A stretch of 64,000 bases of DNA from CALDTK01 sp965215215 (GTDB lineage: Bacteria; Bacteroidota; Bacteroidia; Chitinophagales; Saprospiraceae): the NCBI GenBank assembly GCA_965215215.1, contig OZ244043.1:2604001-2668000 (forward strand). The letters run 5' to 3'. Of this stretch, positions 7,843 through 16,605 are shown in pieces. A program made the translations under genes and the position numbers. The first letter of the stretch is position 1. Each line of letters begins with the position of its first letter. The notes under the pieces are model-generated. The model was given only the letters and a program-made list of their open reading frames with translations, was not told the origin of the DNA and searched no databases.

Positions 7843-9231
7843 CTACTGCACGTTGAGCCGCTGTCCGGGGTGAATCGTATTTCCATCCAGGGCGTTGAGG
7901 CGCTGCAGGTCGACCACGCTTACACCCGTCTTGCGGCTTATCCCCCAGAGCGTATCCCCGCTCCCTACGGTGATGTAGGTGGGCTCCGCGGCGGCCGTCG
8001 GTACTTGCGCTGAGGCGGCTACCGGCGGCGGAGTTATCGTCTCTACCTTGGGACGTTGGGCGGGGCGACTCGGTTCGGTGCTCGCGCTGGCCGTCGACGA
8101 AGCGGGGGCGGCGACTTCGCTCGGCGTCGAGGTCGCTATCTCGGAGCGGCGAGCGTTGCGGCTGCGGAGGCGAATTCGATTTTTGCGCTTTCGTCTGCCG
8201 CGTAGGTAGATCACTTCCCCGGTTGCCGGCTGCGTGTTTTCCTCCATGCGGTTGCGCGAGTAGAGCGAGGCCGTACGCACGCCGTACTTATCGGCGATCG
8301 ATTGCATGGTCTCGGCATCGCGCACGCGGTGTTGGCGGTTGCGACCGCGGTGCGATTTTCGCTTCGGCTGGAGGTAGACGACCGCGTCGGCTGCGGGAGA
8401 CTGGGTCGAATGGGTCAGGCCTTCGTTGTACCGGATGATGTCGGTCGAATAGCTACGCGTCCGCCGGGCAATGTCCGCTACGGACTCGCCGGGCAAGGGG
8501 CGGGTGTAGTCTACGTCGTTCTTGGAACGCACGGAGCCGGCCGCCACCCGGCGCGCCGTACTCGGCAGCTCGTTGTGGGGCTCGATAACGCTCGATACGG
8601 CAACGGCTCGTCCCGGTTCCGCCTCGAAAACGACCTCGTCGGTGAGCACCGGCGCGGCGGCTAATACGCCGGTTTGTTCGGCTAGGTCGTAGGTGTGCAG
8701 ATCGTACCGCTCGATGATGTCGATCAAGTGAGTCGCGTAGGTACCCGCGGTGGCGTACCCCGCTTTTTTAAGTCCGCGTGCCCAACCTTTATAGTCGGTT
8801 TTGCGAAGCGTGAACAGGCTGGCGTAGCGCGGCGAGGATTTCAAAAACTCGGAGTGATCGGCGTAGCTATCGTGCACGTGCCCGTAGCTGCGGAAGCAGC
8901 TCTCGACGAGGACCCCGTGCCGATTGCGATCGTCGTCCTTGCGGTAATGGCGGTCGCCCTCCCAGGAGCCGTGGCACTTGATACCGAAGTGATTGTTCGC
9001 CTGCGTGGCGAGCGTGCTCTTCCCCGCGCCCGACTCGAGGAGGCCCTGGGCGAGCGTGATCGAAGCCGGAATACCCGCGCTGTACATCTCCTGTACCGCG
9101 AGTGGGGCGAACGTTTCGATGTAGGCGAGGTAATCGGGACTGAGTGCCTGGGCCGAAGCACCGAGCGCGCTGAAGGCAAAAGTGGCGGTGAGGAGCGCCG
9201 AGCGTCGGCGGGGGGGAAGCGTGGGTCTCAT
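7843..9231 (-). CDS. Secreted N-acetylglucosaminidase (GH73/FlgJ-like) with LysM domains
   Basis: The 462-residue protein begins with an Arg-rich Sec signal peptide (RRRSALLTATFAFSALGASAQA). A glucosaminidase domain at about residues 40-190 has the family signature ITLAQGLLESGAGKSTLA, with the catalytic Glu in LLESG, and NNHFGIKC. Two LysM-like segments follow (PLPGESVADIARRTRSYS and VRDAETMQSIADKYGV), then an Arg/Lys-rich and Ser/Ala/Pro-rich linker, and a canonical C-terminal LysM (VGSGDTLWGISRKTGVS to GQRLNVQ). It probably cleaves peptidoglycan in the periplasm during growth or separation. It converges on tatA across the palindromic terminator. Confidence 0.9.
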   Translation of the reverse strand: MRPTLPPRRRSALLTATFAFSALGASAQALSPDYLAYIETFAPLAVQEMYSAGIPASITLAQGLLESGAGKSTLATQANNHFGIKCHGSWEGDRHYRKDDDRNRHGVLVESCFRSYGHVHDSYADHSEFLKSSPRYASLFTLRKTDYKGWARGLKKAGYATAGTYATHLIDIIERYDLHTYDLAEQTGVLAAAPVLTDEVVFEAEPGRAVAVSSVIEPHNELPSTARRVAAGSVRSKNDVDYTRPLPGESVADIARRTRSYSTDIIRYNEGLTHSTQSPAADAVVYLQPKRKSHRGRNRQHRVRDAETMQSIADKYGVRTASLYSRNRMEENTQPATGEVIYLRGRRKRKNRIRLRSRNARRSEIATSTPSEVAAPASSTASASTEPSRPAQRPKVETITPPPVAASAQVPTAAAEPTYITVGSGDTLWGISRKTGVSVVDLQRLNALDGNTIHPGQRLNVQ

Positions 9232-9414
9232 AGTCTGGGTTGGAACGGCAAATTATGCAGCGCAGTACCAAGATATAGGTATGCGGAAGCTGGATTTGTC
9301 CTACGGGACGCACTCGCGCCGTGTTGCACCACTGACTACCTGCGCCTTAGCTCCGCTTTGCACGAAATCCCTACGCTTTCCACACTGCCGTGAGCAGCGG
9401 GTTCGCTATCCGCC

Positions 9415-9422
9415 TACATTTA
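9415..9422 (+). promoter_or_regulatory. Candidate -7 box for the small membrane-protein gene
   Basis: TACATTTA resembles the Bacteroidota TAnnTTTG box and sits 22 bp before the ATG at 9445. Confidence 0.3.
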
Positions 9423-9444
9423 GCGCTCACCAACGCTGAACGCC

Positions 9445-9633
9445 ATGAACCATCGAGCTCGCACCCAAATTCCTGTTGTCATGCTGTTAAGCACCTTGAT
9501 GGCTTCGCCGCTTTACGCTCAGGTCGATGTCGACATCGACCTCGGCGGTAAGGAATGGTACGAGAATCCGTGGGTCTGGGCGGGCGTTGCCGCGTTCCTG
9601 CTCCTGCTCGCGTTGATCCTACGTCGTAAGTAG
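9445..9633 (+). CDS. Small single-pass membrane protein, 62 residues
   Basis: No family was recognised. The protein has an N-terminal signal sequence (VVMLLSTLMASPLYAQ), a 15-residue acidic middle (VDVDIDLGGKEWYENP) and a hydrophobic helix (VWAGVAAFLLLLALILRR) ending in basic RRK. The positive-inside rule predicts a periplasmic acidic segment and a cytoplasmic tail after signal cleavage. A -7-like box lies upstream and a strong hairpin follows the stop codon, which supports a real, independently transcribed small gene. It is flanked by the divergent glucosaminidase and the convergent RRM gene. Confidence 0.65.
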   Translation: MNHRARTQIPVVMLLSTLMASPLYAQVDVDIDLGGKEWYENPWVWAGVAAFLLLLALILRRK

Positions 9634-9656
9634 TGCTTCGATTCCCCCAAAGGGAA

Positions 9657-9690
9657 AAGGCCCTAACCACCGGGAGGTAGTTAGGGCCTT
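9657..9690. terminator. Bidirectional hairpin terminator
   Basis: The 15-bp arms AAGGCCCTAACCACC and GGTAGTTAGGGCCTT have one mismatch and a GGGA loop. A T-rich run follows on the minus strand and TTTA on the plus strand. It lies between the small membrane-protein gene and the convergent RRM gene. Confidence 0.8.
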
Positions 9691-9723
9691 TACTGTTGTT
9701 AGCTGTAAGGCTGACTGATGGGT

Positions 9724-10197
9724 CTAGTAACGGTCGCCGCGGTCGTAACCGCCGCCGCCGCCACGTCCGCCGCGATCGCCGCCGCCGTAGCCACCACGGT
9801 CGCCACCGCGCCCGCCGCGATCACCGCCGCCGCCACCGTAGCCGCCGCGACCTCGATCGCCGCCACCGCCGCCGCCGTAGCCGCCGCGATCACCGCCACC
9901 ACCGTAGCCACCCCCACCGCCGCCGCGGGAGAAGCCACCGCCGCCGCCGCGCTCCTCGCGGGGACGAGCTTCTTTGACGATAATGGTGCGACCGGCGAAG
10001 TCGGCGTCGTTTAGTTCTTGGATGGCCGCATTGGCCTCCTCGCCGTCTGGCATCTCTACAAAACCAAAGCCGCGCGAACGGCCCGTTTCGCGGTCTAAGA
10101 CCACTTTTGCGGTATCTACTGTACCGTACCTCTCAAAGAGCTCTCGTAGGTCCTCGTCTGTCGAGGCGAAGTTGAGGCTCGCAACAAAAATATTCAT
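9724..10197 (-). CDS. Glycine-rich RNA-binding protein with one RRM
   Basis: The 157-residue protein has an N-terminal RRM with RNP2 (IFVASLNF) and RNP1 (GRSRGFGFVEM), then from about residue 80 an RGG/YGG-rich tail of repeated GGYGGGGDRGG-type units. Bacterial proteins of this kind bind single-stranded RNA and are often induced by cold. That is family knowledge only. The 5' region to 10425 is AT-richer than average and probably holds its promoter as well as that of the divergent DUF937 gene. Confidence 0.93.
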   Translation of the reverse strand: MNIFVASLNFASTDEDLRELFERYGTVDTAKVVLDRETGRSRGFGFVEMPDGEEANAAIQELNDADFAGRTIIVKEARPREERGGGGGFSRGGGGGGYGGGGDRGGYGGGGGGDRGRGGYGGGGGDRGGRGGDRGGYGGGDRGGRGGGGGYDRGDRY

Positions 10198-10425
10198 TAA
10201 AGCAACTGAAGTGAAGTGAAAAAGAAACCTCCTCCCAGGGCATTGAAAATCTTTGGACGGAGAGAGGGCTTATGACAAAGGAACGAGGAATTTACTCACC
10301 GGAGCAATAATATCTCGAATGAGCTAGAATTATTTCGTAGCTATCCGAATAGCACCGTACCGCCAAATATGGTTCACCAACTCGGCAAACCTTATGTTGC
10401 CCGGTCCAACAATACCCTTTCCACG

Positions 10426-11082
10426 ATGAGTCCCCTAGAAATTCTCGCCAGTCAACTCGATGAGAAAACCGTCGATCGACTCGGTCAACGCGTAGGCGCC
10501 AATCCGCGACAGGCGCAGGTGGCCACCGCCGGTATCGTCAATACCCTGTTCGGGGCTATGGCCCGGGAGGTCCAACAGAACCCCGCCAAAGGGCAACGGA
10601 TCGAGCGGGCGCTCGAGCGCGATAACCACGCCTCCCTCCTCGACAACCTGGGGGGTCTCCTCGGTGGGGCCACGGCGGGTGCCCCCCCGACCGCGAACGC
10701 CCGTTCCACGAACGGTATGGGTATCCTGCGGCACATCCTCGGCAACAAGACCGGCCGCGTGGCCGACCAGGTTTCGAAAAGCTCCGGGCTCAGCCCGCAG
10801 GCCGTCGGACAGATGATGGTCGTACTCGCACCCTTCGTGATGGGCGCGCTCGGCAAAGCCCGCCAACAACAGCAACCCGTCGGCGGGACCGCGGCCGGAG
10901 GCGGTATCGCCGGTATCCTCGGCTCCGTACTCGGTGGCGGCGGCGCGGGCGCGGGCCAGCAGCAGGCTACCACCCAGAACAGCTGGTTGAAGGCCGTACT
11001 CGACCGCGATGGCGACGGCAGCGGCAACGACGATCTCGTGCGCATGGGTACCCAACTACTCGGCGGGTTCTTCAAGCGGTAA
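10426..11082 (+). CDS. DUF937 domain protein
   Basis: The 218-residue protein starts at the ATG giving MSPLEILASQLDEKTV; a start 19 codons earlier is also in frame. The DUF937 pattern is visible as a helical N-terminus (GQRVGANPRQAQVATAGIVNTLFGAMAREVQ), a Gly-rich turn (NLGGLLGGATAG), a second helical block (HILGNKTGRVADQVSKSSGLSPQAVGQMM) and a C-terminal Asp-rich stretch (LDRDGDGSGNDDLVRMG) before LLGGFFKR. The DGDGSG segment resembles a calcium-binding loop. The biological role is unknown. Confidence 0.85.
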   Translation: MSPLEILASQLDEKTVDRLGQRVGANPRQAQVATAGIVNTLFGAMAREVQQNPAKGQRIERALERDNHASLLDNLGGLLGGATAGAPPTANARSTNGMGILRHILGNKTGRVADQVSKSSGLSPQAVGQMMVVLAPFVMGALGKARQQQQPVGGTAAGGGIAGILGSVLGGGGAGAGQQQATTQNSWLKAVLDRDGDGSGNDDLVRMGTQLLGGFFKR

Positions 11083-11120
11083 GCCTGTCCGCCCGCGGGC
11101 TCCGCGGTCGAGACGGCGGA

Positions 11121-11155
11121 GGTGGTTCGGTACGGGCGCTCAGTACCGAACCGCC
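11121..11155. terminator. Hairpin spanning the smpB stop codon
   Basis: The 13-bp arms GGTGGTTCGGTAC and GTACCGAACCGCC (one G-T pair) enclose a 9-base loop downstream of the DUF937 gene. One arm overlaps the last codons of convergent smpB. No U-tract is present. Confidence 0.4.
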
Positions 11156-11610
11156 TTCATCCGGTCGAGCTCGCGGGCCTGGTCCTTCTTCTTGAGGCTA
11201 TCGCGCTTGTCGAAGGTCTTCTTGCCCCGGGCCAGCGCGATTTGCAACTTCACGAAGGATCGGTCGGTCATGTACAACTTCACCGGTACGATCGTGAGGC
11301 CCTTCTCGCGCACCTTCTTGTCGAGCCGCTTCAGCTCCCGCCGTTTGAGCAGCAGCTTGCGCGGCCGGCGGGGCTCGTGGTTGGCGTCGCTGCCGAAGTG
11401 GTACTCCTTGATGTAAAGGCTGCGCACGAACAGCTCCCCGTCGCGGAAGTAGCAGTAGGCATCCGAGAGGTTCCCCTCCCCGGCGCGCAGGCTCTTCACC
11501 TCCGTGCCCTGCAGCACGAGACCCGCCTCGAAGGTGTCGAGGAACTCGTATTCGTACCGCGAGCGCCGGTTGTCGATCACCGTGAACTTCGGCTTGTTGA
11601 CAGTCGCCAT
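11140..11610 (-). CDS. smpB: SsrA-binding protein (tmRNA partner)
   Basis: SmpB brings tmRNA to stalled ribosomes for trans-translation. The 156-residue protein carries the SmpB beta-barrel core (YEYEFLDTFEAGLVLQGTEVKSLR, YCYFRDGELFVRSLYIKEY), RKLLLKRRELKRL and VPVKLYMTDRSFVKLQIALARGKK, and the basic C-terminal tail KKTFDKRDSLKKKDQARE. The ATG was chosen because it gives the conserved N-terminus. It overlaps the stop of the upstream peptidase gene by one base (TGATG), suggesting translational coupling. Confidence 0.96.
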   Translation of the reverse strand: MATVNKPKFTVIDNRRSRYEYEFLDTFEAGLVLQGTEVKSLRAGEGNLSDAYCYFRDGELFVRSLYIKEYHFGSDANHEPRRPRKLLLKRRELKRLDKKVREKGLTIVPVKLYMTDRSFVKLQIALARGKKTFDKRDSLKKKDQARELDRMKAVRY

Positions 11611-13880
11611 CAGAGTCGCTCGTTGATGAACTCGGTCATGAGCTCGTAGAGGTGGAGGCGGGTAGTGCCCCCGTAGATACCGTGATTCCGGTTCGGGTAC
11701 GCGAAGAACTCGAACTCCTTGTTGGCCGCCACGAGTGCGTCGACCATCTCTACGGAGTGCTGGAAGTGGACGTTGTCGTCGCCCATACCGTGCACGAGCA
11801 GGTAGTCGCCCTCGAGTCGGTCGGCGAAGTACACCGGGCTGTTCTCCCGGTAGCCGGCCGGGTTCTCCTCGGTGGTGTGCATGTAGCGCTCCGTGTAGAG
11901 CGTGTCGTACCACTTCCAGTTGGTCACGGGGGCGACGGCGATCGCGAGGCTAAATACCCCGGCACCCTTCGTGATGCACAGGCTCGTCATGTATCCCCCG
12001 TAGCTCCAACCGAAGATCCCGATGCGTTCGGCGTCGATGTACGGCTGAGCGCCCAGGTGTTTTGCGGCAGCGATTTGATCTTTTACCTCCAGGTCGCCGA
12101 GCTTGAGAAACGTTTGCTTCTCGAACTCGACCCCGCGTCCGCCGGTGCCGCGGTTGTCGACGCAGGCCACTACGTAGCCCTGTTGGGCGAGCATCTGGAA
12201 CCACCAATAATTCACCCCGCTCCACGCGTCGACGACTTGCTGCGAGCCCGGTCCGCCGTACACGAACATGAACAGCGGGTACACTTTATCCCCGCTTTCG
12301 CTAAAACCCTCCGGGGTTATCCGCCAACCGTTGAGCTCTATTCCCTCCTCGGTGTCGAAGCTGAAAAACTCTACCTCCCGCACGCCTTCCTCCCCCTGCG
12401 TCGCGACTACGGACGCGTTGTCGACCAGGGAGCGCAGCAGCGAGCCGTCGCGTTCGTAAACGGCGTAGGTCGGCGGCCGATTCGCGGTAGAGTGCGCGAG
12501 CATGTAGCCGGAAAAGTCGGCGTTAAACTGCGCATCGTTCCAGCCCGACTCCGACGACATTCGCTTGGGCGTACCCCCGGCCAGCGGCACATTGTACACC
12601 TCGCGGCGCATCGGACTCTCCCGGGCGGCCTGGAAGAACAGCGTCTCGGATACGGGGTCGTAGCCGTAAAACTCCGTCACGGGATAGTTGCCTCCGGTGA
12701 GCTGTCGGATCAGCTCACCACTGGCGTCGTAGTGGTAGAGGTGGTTGAAACCGGTACCCTCGCCGGAGAGTAGGAAGCTGCCGTCCTGGAGGAAGCGCAG
12801 ATCGTCGTTCACCTCGAGGTAACGCGAGGAAGTCTCCCGGTGCAGCACGTTCAGCTCGGCCCCGGCCGTCGGCTCCGCACGTAAGCTGAAGGTGTCCTGG
12901 TGGCGATTGGTGGTCAGCAGCACGGGGAGGTTGCCGGGCGTCCAGTAGAGGCGCGGGATGTGCGTGTCGCCGTCTTCGGTGTCGAAGATGATCCGGGTCG
13001 CGCCGCTGGCGAGCGTGTACACCCGCGCGCTCACCGTCGAGTTGGGCTCGCCCACCTTCGGGTACTTGAAGGTCACGTACTCCGGGTAGAGTTCGTCGGT
13101 GTACTTCTCCATGGTGTACTCCGGCACCAGCCGTTCGTCGAAACGCAGGAAGAGCAACTCCTCGCCGCTCGGGCTCCACGCGAAGGCCTGCGCGATGCTG
13201 AACTCCTCTTCGTACACCCAGTCCGTGGCTCCGTTGATGATGGCGTTGGCCTCGCCGTCGTCGGTTACCCGCGTCACCTCGCCGCTGGCGAGCTCTTTGA
13301 CGTACAGGTCGTTGGCCCGTACGTAGGCCACCCGGCTGCCGTCGGGCGAGAACGTGGCGTACATCTGCGCGCCCGCCGTGTCGAGCGCCGTGAGCCGCGC
13401 GGTGTCCCCGGTGAAGAGGTAGTAGTTCGCCCGCGAGGAGCGGCGGTAAATGGCCTCGCTCCCGGTGGCGATGAGCGCCTTGCCGCCGTCGGCGCTGAAG
13501 ACGTAGTCGTCGAAGCGCTCGGGCAGTCCGTTCGCGTTGCCGCCCGCGGCGATGTAGTCGAAGAGTACGTCGCTCGGCTCACCGGTGGTAAAATCGACGA
13601 GCTCCACGGTGTTGTCCGTGATCCGGGTGTAGAAATTCCCGCGGTCGGAAAAGTTGAACCCGGGCACGTCGTCGGCGAAGAACTTGTAGTCCTCCCAGAT
13701 CTCGTTGAGCGTGATGTTCGTCTTGCGGGCCGGCGCAGGCGGGGCGGGGACGGGTGCCGGGCCCTGGCCATACGCGTCGCCCGCGCTACCGAGGGCGAGT
13801 AGGCTTCCGCAAAACGAGAGCGCACCGAACAGGGCGGTAGTCAGCTGGCTGCGGGGTGTTTTAGCGAAAGCGATGGGCAT
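11610..13880 (-). CDS. Secreted dipeptidyl-peptidase IV-type serine peptidase (S9B)
   Basis: The 756-residue protein has an N-terminal signal region and a short Pro/Ala stretch. A DPP-IV beta-propeller follows (TRITDNTVELVDF, SPDGSRVAYVRANDLYVKEL, and a DWVYEEEF Glu motif near residue 222 that binds the substrate N-terminus). The alpha/beta-hydrolase domain has the triad in GWSYGGY (Ser about 626), GMGDDNVH (Asp about 700) and NHGI (His about 733). It likely removes X-Pro or X-Ala dipeptides from peptides in the periplasm. The gene overlaps smpB by one base. It carries four copies of the dispersed motif, one covering codons just after the start. Confidence 0.93.
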   Translation of the reverse strand: MPIAFAKTPRSQLTTALFGALSFCGSLLALGSAGDAYGQGPAPVPAPPAPARKTNITLNEIWEDYKFFADDVPGFNFSDRGNFYTRITDNTVELVDFTTGEPSDVLFDYIAAGGNANGLPERFDDYVFSADGGKALIATGSEAIYRRSSRANYYLFTGDTARLTALDTAGAQMYATFSPDGSRVAYVRANDLYVKELASGEVTRVTDDGEANAIINGATDWVYEEEFSIAQAFAWSPSGEELLFLRFDERLVPEYTMEKYTDELYPEYVTFKYPKVGEPNSTVSARVYTLASGATRIIFDTEDGDTHIPRLYWTPGNLPVLLTTNRHQDTFSLRAEPTAGAELNVLHRETSSRYLEVNDDLRFLQDGSFLLSGEGTGFNHLYHYDASGELIRQLTGGNYPVTEFYGYDPVSETLFFQAARESPMRREVYNVPLAGGTPKRMSSESGWNDAQFNADFSGYMLAHSTANRPPTYAVYERDGSLLRSLVDNASVVATQGEEGVREVEFFSFDTEEGIELNGWRITPEGFSESGDKVYPLFMFVYGGPGSQQVVDAWSGVNYWWFQMLAQQGYVVACVDNRGTGGRGVEFEKQTFLKLGDLEVKDQIAAAKHLGAQPYIDAERIGIFGWSYGGYMTSLCITKGAGVFSLAIAVAPVTNWKWYDTLYTERYMHTTEENPAGYRENSPVYFADRLEGDYLLVHGMGDDNVHFQHSVEMVDALVAANKEFEFFAYPNRNHGIYGGTTRLHLYELMTEFINERL
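12059..12072 (+). repeat. Dispersed motif, short form, loop GGCA
   Basis: GTTTTGCGGCAGCG, antisense in the peptidase gene, read there within AAAKH. Confidence 0.6.
12293..12307 (-). repeat. Dispersed motif, exact 15-mer
   Basis: GTTTTAGCGAAAGCG on the coding strand of the peptidase gene, read as FSES. Confidence 0.85.
13803..13815 (-). repeat. Dispersed motif, short form, loop GGAA
   Basis: GTTTTGCGGAAGC in the peptidase signal-peptide codons, read as FCGS. It lies 42 bp from the next copy, in inverted orientation. Confidence 0.7.
13858..13872 (+). repeat. Dispersed motif, exact 15-mer
   Basis: GTTTTAGCGAAAGCG, antisense over codons 3-8 of the peptidase gene, read there as AFAKT. Confidence 0.85.
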
Positions 13881-13927
13881 GGGGCGGGGTAGGGTTGGGG
13901 GGGGTAAATATCAGCGGCGCGCGGGAC

Positions 13928-15442
13928 TTAGATGCGCTTGCGGCTACGGCGGGCCGCCTGGCGGGCCTGGCGCTGCAGCGCGTCGATGGTCTCGCGTACC
14001 TCACGGCGCCGGGCGCGTGCCTCGGCCGCGACCGGGGGCGCGGCGCGGACCTCGCAATCGGTGAGGGCGCAACGCTCGCAGGTGTTGGCCACCTGACGCG
14101 AGGGGAGCCGCGCCGTACTCAGGAAACGCACCTGCCGACGGAGGACCGCATCGTGCGGCAGACCGATGCAAACTACGCGTCGCCGACCGCTCGGTTCGCG
14201 GTCGGCGAGCGCGAACACGAAGTACTCCTCGTCGGTACCCTCGAAGCGTTCGAGCTGCACGCCGACGCGCGTGCGGCTTCTTTCCCCCCCGCGCTCCTCG
14301 GACTCGTCGGCGAGCAGACGCGAGGCCACCCAGCGGCGGCAGTAGTGCTCGTCGAGTCCGGTGGAGTGGGGGCGGTGGCGCGTGCCGAGGTGCAGCTCGC
14401 GACTCACCTGGATGCCGCCGCCGGACTGCTCGGTGAGCTCGAGCAGGAACAGGCTCCGGATCCCGCGGCGGGCGGGCAGCAGGCCGGCGAGTCGGTCGAA
14501 GAGCAGCAGCGGCGTCACGGCGAACTCCGTGCACAGTGCGACCAGCTGACTCGGCCGGGGCCGCTGCTCGCTGATGAGGCTCTCGATGCCCGCGTCGAGC
14601 GCCTCGGCCGGCAGCAGGAGCGCGCCGGCGAAAGCGCTCGAGTTGGCCTGGGCGAGCGCCTCGTCGAAGCCGCGCACCCGCAGCGAGGGCGCCGTGAGGC
14701 TCCGGGTAGCCGGATCGAGGATGGCGTAGCCGAGCTCCTCGGCCAGGTGGTAGCGGAGCTCCGCGGCGGACAGGCCCGCTTTGAGGAGGGTGGTCCGACT
14801 CACCGGAACGAGGACGCGCTCCAAGCCGTCGAAGGCCGGGTGCGCGTCGAGTCCGCCCACGTCGAGGTGGTAGTCGAAACGCCCGCGGAGCAGTTGCGCG
14901 AGCTCCTCGACGCCCGGCACGTGGGCGTCGCTCCAACCGAGCTCCAGGCGCAGATCGGCGGCGGCCTGCTCGGGCTCGAGCAGGAAGTTCTCGTGCATCT
15001 CCAACCACGAACGCAGCGCGCCCACGTAAAAGCTCTCGTCGCGCAGGGCGTAGTTGCGGGAGAGCTCGAGCAGGGTGGAGATGAAGGCCCCGACGCGGGC
15101 CGGCGCGCCGGCGATGATCTCGACGATCTTCGCGAGCTCGATCCCGAAGCGGTCGAGGGGGAGCTCGTTGAGGAAGTTGGAGCGCAGCAGCTCGGCCACC
15201 GGCATCATGGCCGCATCCAGGGTACGGTCGCTGAGCGTACCCGACTCCACCTCGAGGGCGCGGGCGAGGTCGGCCATCTTGTCCGGCTTCGGCGATTTTT
15301 TGCCCCGCTCGATTTCGTTGAGGTAGCTCACCGAGATACCGGTCAGCGCGGCGAGCTGCTGGAAGCTCAGTCCGCGGGCCGCCCGGAGCTGGCGGAGCTT
15401 GAGGCCGAAGAGGATGCGTTCGTTTTGGGGGCGTAGGGCCAT
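13928..15442 (-). CDS. XRE-family regulator with ImmA/IrrE-like and C-terminal ScfR-type domains
   Basis: The 504-residue protein begins with a helix-turn-helix of the Cro/CI type (LRQLRAARGLSFQQLAALTGISVSYLNEIERGKKSP). A central DUF955/M78-like segment follows, and then a C-terminal region ending in a Cys pair (CERCALTDCEVR) and a basic tail. This layout matches regulators of short-chain fatty acid, glyoxylate and methylcitrate genes (RamB/PrpR-like), but none of those genes is nearby. The metallopeptidase motif is degenerate: where HExxH is expected the sequence reads EELGY. The chosen ATG gives MALRPQNERILFG; an upstream ATG 12 codons earlier is possible. Confidence 0.82.
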   Translation of the reverse strand: MALRPQNERILFGLKLRQLRAARGLSFQQLAALTGISVSYLNEIERGKKSPKPDKMADLARALEVESGTLSDRTLDAAMMPVAELLRSNFLNELPLDRFGIELAKIVEIIAGAPARVGAFISTLLELSRNYALRDESFYVGALRSWLEMHENFLLEPEQAAADLRLELGWSDAHVPGVEELAQLLRGRFDYHLDVGGLDAHPAFDGLERVLVPVSRTTLLKAGLSAAELRYHLAEELGYAILDPATRSLTAPSLRVRGFDEALAQANSSAFAGALLLPAEALDAGIESLISEQRPRPSQLVALCTEFAVTPLLLFDRLAGLLPARRGIRSLFLLELTEQSGGGIQVSRELHLGTRHRPHSTGLDEHYCRRWVASRLLADESEERGGERSRTRVGVQLERFEGTDEEYFVFALADREPSGRRRVVCIGLPHDAVLRRQVRFLSTARLPSRQVANTCERCALTDCEVRAAPPVAAEARARRREVRETIDALQRQARQAARRSRKRI

Positions 15443-15560
15443 AGGGGAGGTCGGGCGCCAAAGTAGCTCCATTGACAAAGCACTTGCGGTTGTCGGGTCA
15501 ACGAGGCACCTTCAGGCGGCTAAGCTTGACACCGGCCTAGTGTAGACCTACCTTAAACCC

Positions 15561-16604
15561 GTGTACGACCAGCCGCTCAAGCAAGCCAACAAGCCGCCCG
15601 GATCGGCGATCTACACGGGCAAACACGATGGACGGGGCTCGGCCTGGCGCCACATCGTCTACGATGTCGACCGTTGCGACATGCCCGCCTGCGAGATCCC
15701 CCCGCCGCCGCCCACGGACGGGCGGGTGGATTGGTACGACTTCCGCGGCCTCGGCACCACGGCCAGGGCGATCGCCTTCGCGAAGGCCCTAGCCATGCCC
15801 GACATGGCGCTCGAGGACGCGCTCGACGTAACGCAGCGCCCGAAGTACGAGGAGTACCCGGAGGCCTTCTTGTTTATCCTCGACCTCATCCTCATCGATG
15901 CGGACGGGAAGCTGACCGAGGAGCAGGTTACCGTGTACTGGAACAAGGAGTTCGTGCTCAGCTTCCAGGAGCTCCCCGGCGACCTCTTCGCCGGCGTGTG
16001 CACGCGGATCGAGGAGGGCAAGGGGCGGATCCGCAAGCGCGGGACCACGTACCTCGCCTACGCCCTGATCGACGCGGTGGTCGATCACTACATCGTGACT
16101 CTGGAAGACCTGGAGGACGCCATCGACAAGATCGAGGAGTCGATCTTGGCCGGGGGGAATCCCACGGTGAAATTGCGGATTCACGAGATGAAAAGCAACG
16201 TGAACCGACTGCGCCGCTCGATCGTGCCGCTGCGTGAGGCGGTGACGCGTTGGCAGAAGAGCGACCACCCGAACCGGGAGCCCAAGATGAACGTCTTCAT
16301 CCGCGATCTGCACGACAACGTGAGTCGCGCCCTCGAGCTAACGGACAGCTACGTGATCCGGGCCAGCGACCTGTACTCCCTCTACACCAACGAGATCGGC
16401 GTACGCACCAACAACGTGGTCCAGGTGCTCACCGTGGTCTCGACCATCTTCATCCCGCTCACCTTCCTCACCGGGCTCTACGGGATGAACTTCGCCAACA
16501 TGCCCGAGCTCTCGCTGCCCTGGGCGTACCCCGCGCTCTGGGTGGCGATGGTCGTGATCACCGTCGTACTCCTGCTGTACTTCAAGCGGCGCGACTGGTT
16601 GTGA
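15561..16604 (+). CDS. corA: CorA-family magnesium/cobalt transporter
   Basis: The 347-residue protein starts at GTG. A large N-terminal cytoplasmic domain includes the long helix region (LEDLEDAIDKIEESILAGG, HEMKSNVNRLRRSIVPLREAV). Two C-terminal membrane helices follow (VVQVLTVVSTIFIPLTFLTGLYGMNF and YPALWVAMVVITVVLLLYF). The signature GMN is at LYGMNFANMPE, close to the C-terminus as expected for the pentameric channel. The tail RRDWL is basic. The stop is one base away from the convergent response-regulator stop. Confidence 0.95.
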   Translation: MYDQPLKQANKPPGSAIYTGKHDGRGSAWRHIVYDVDRCDMPACEIPPPPPTDGRVDWYDFRGLGTTARAIAFAKALAMPDMALEDALDVTQRPKYEEYPEAFLFILDLILIDADGKLTEEQVTVYWNKEFVLSFQELPGDLFAGVCTRIEEGKGRIRKRGTTYLAYALIDAVVDHYIVTLEDLEDAIDKIEESILAGGNPTVKLRIHEMKSNVNRLRRSIVPLREAVTRWQKSDHPNREPKMNVFIRDLHDNVSRALELTDSYVIRASDLYSLYTNEIGVRTNNVVQVLTVVSTIFIPLTFLTGLYGMNFANMPELSLPWAYPALWVAMVVITVVLLLYFKRRDWL

Positions 16605-16605
16605 G

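Noticed and set aside
9699..10014. Ala/Val/Thr-rich and Arg/His-rich frames over the RRM gene tail
   Set aside because: They are by-products of the repetitive Gly-rich codons of the RRM gene.
13895..15436. A 513-codon frame on the plus strand opposite the XRE/ScfR regulator
   Set aside because: It is a GC-driven antisense shadow of the regulator. The regulator frame has recognisable domains; this one has none.
14001..15461. A 486-codon minus-strand frame in another register of the regulator gene
   Set aside because: It is an Arg/Pro/Ala-rich shadow frame typical of high-GC DNA.
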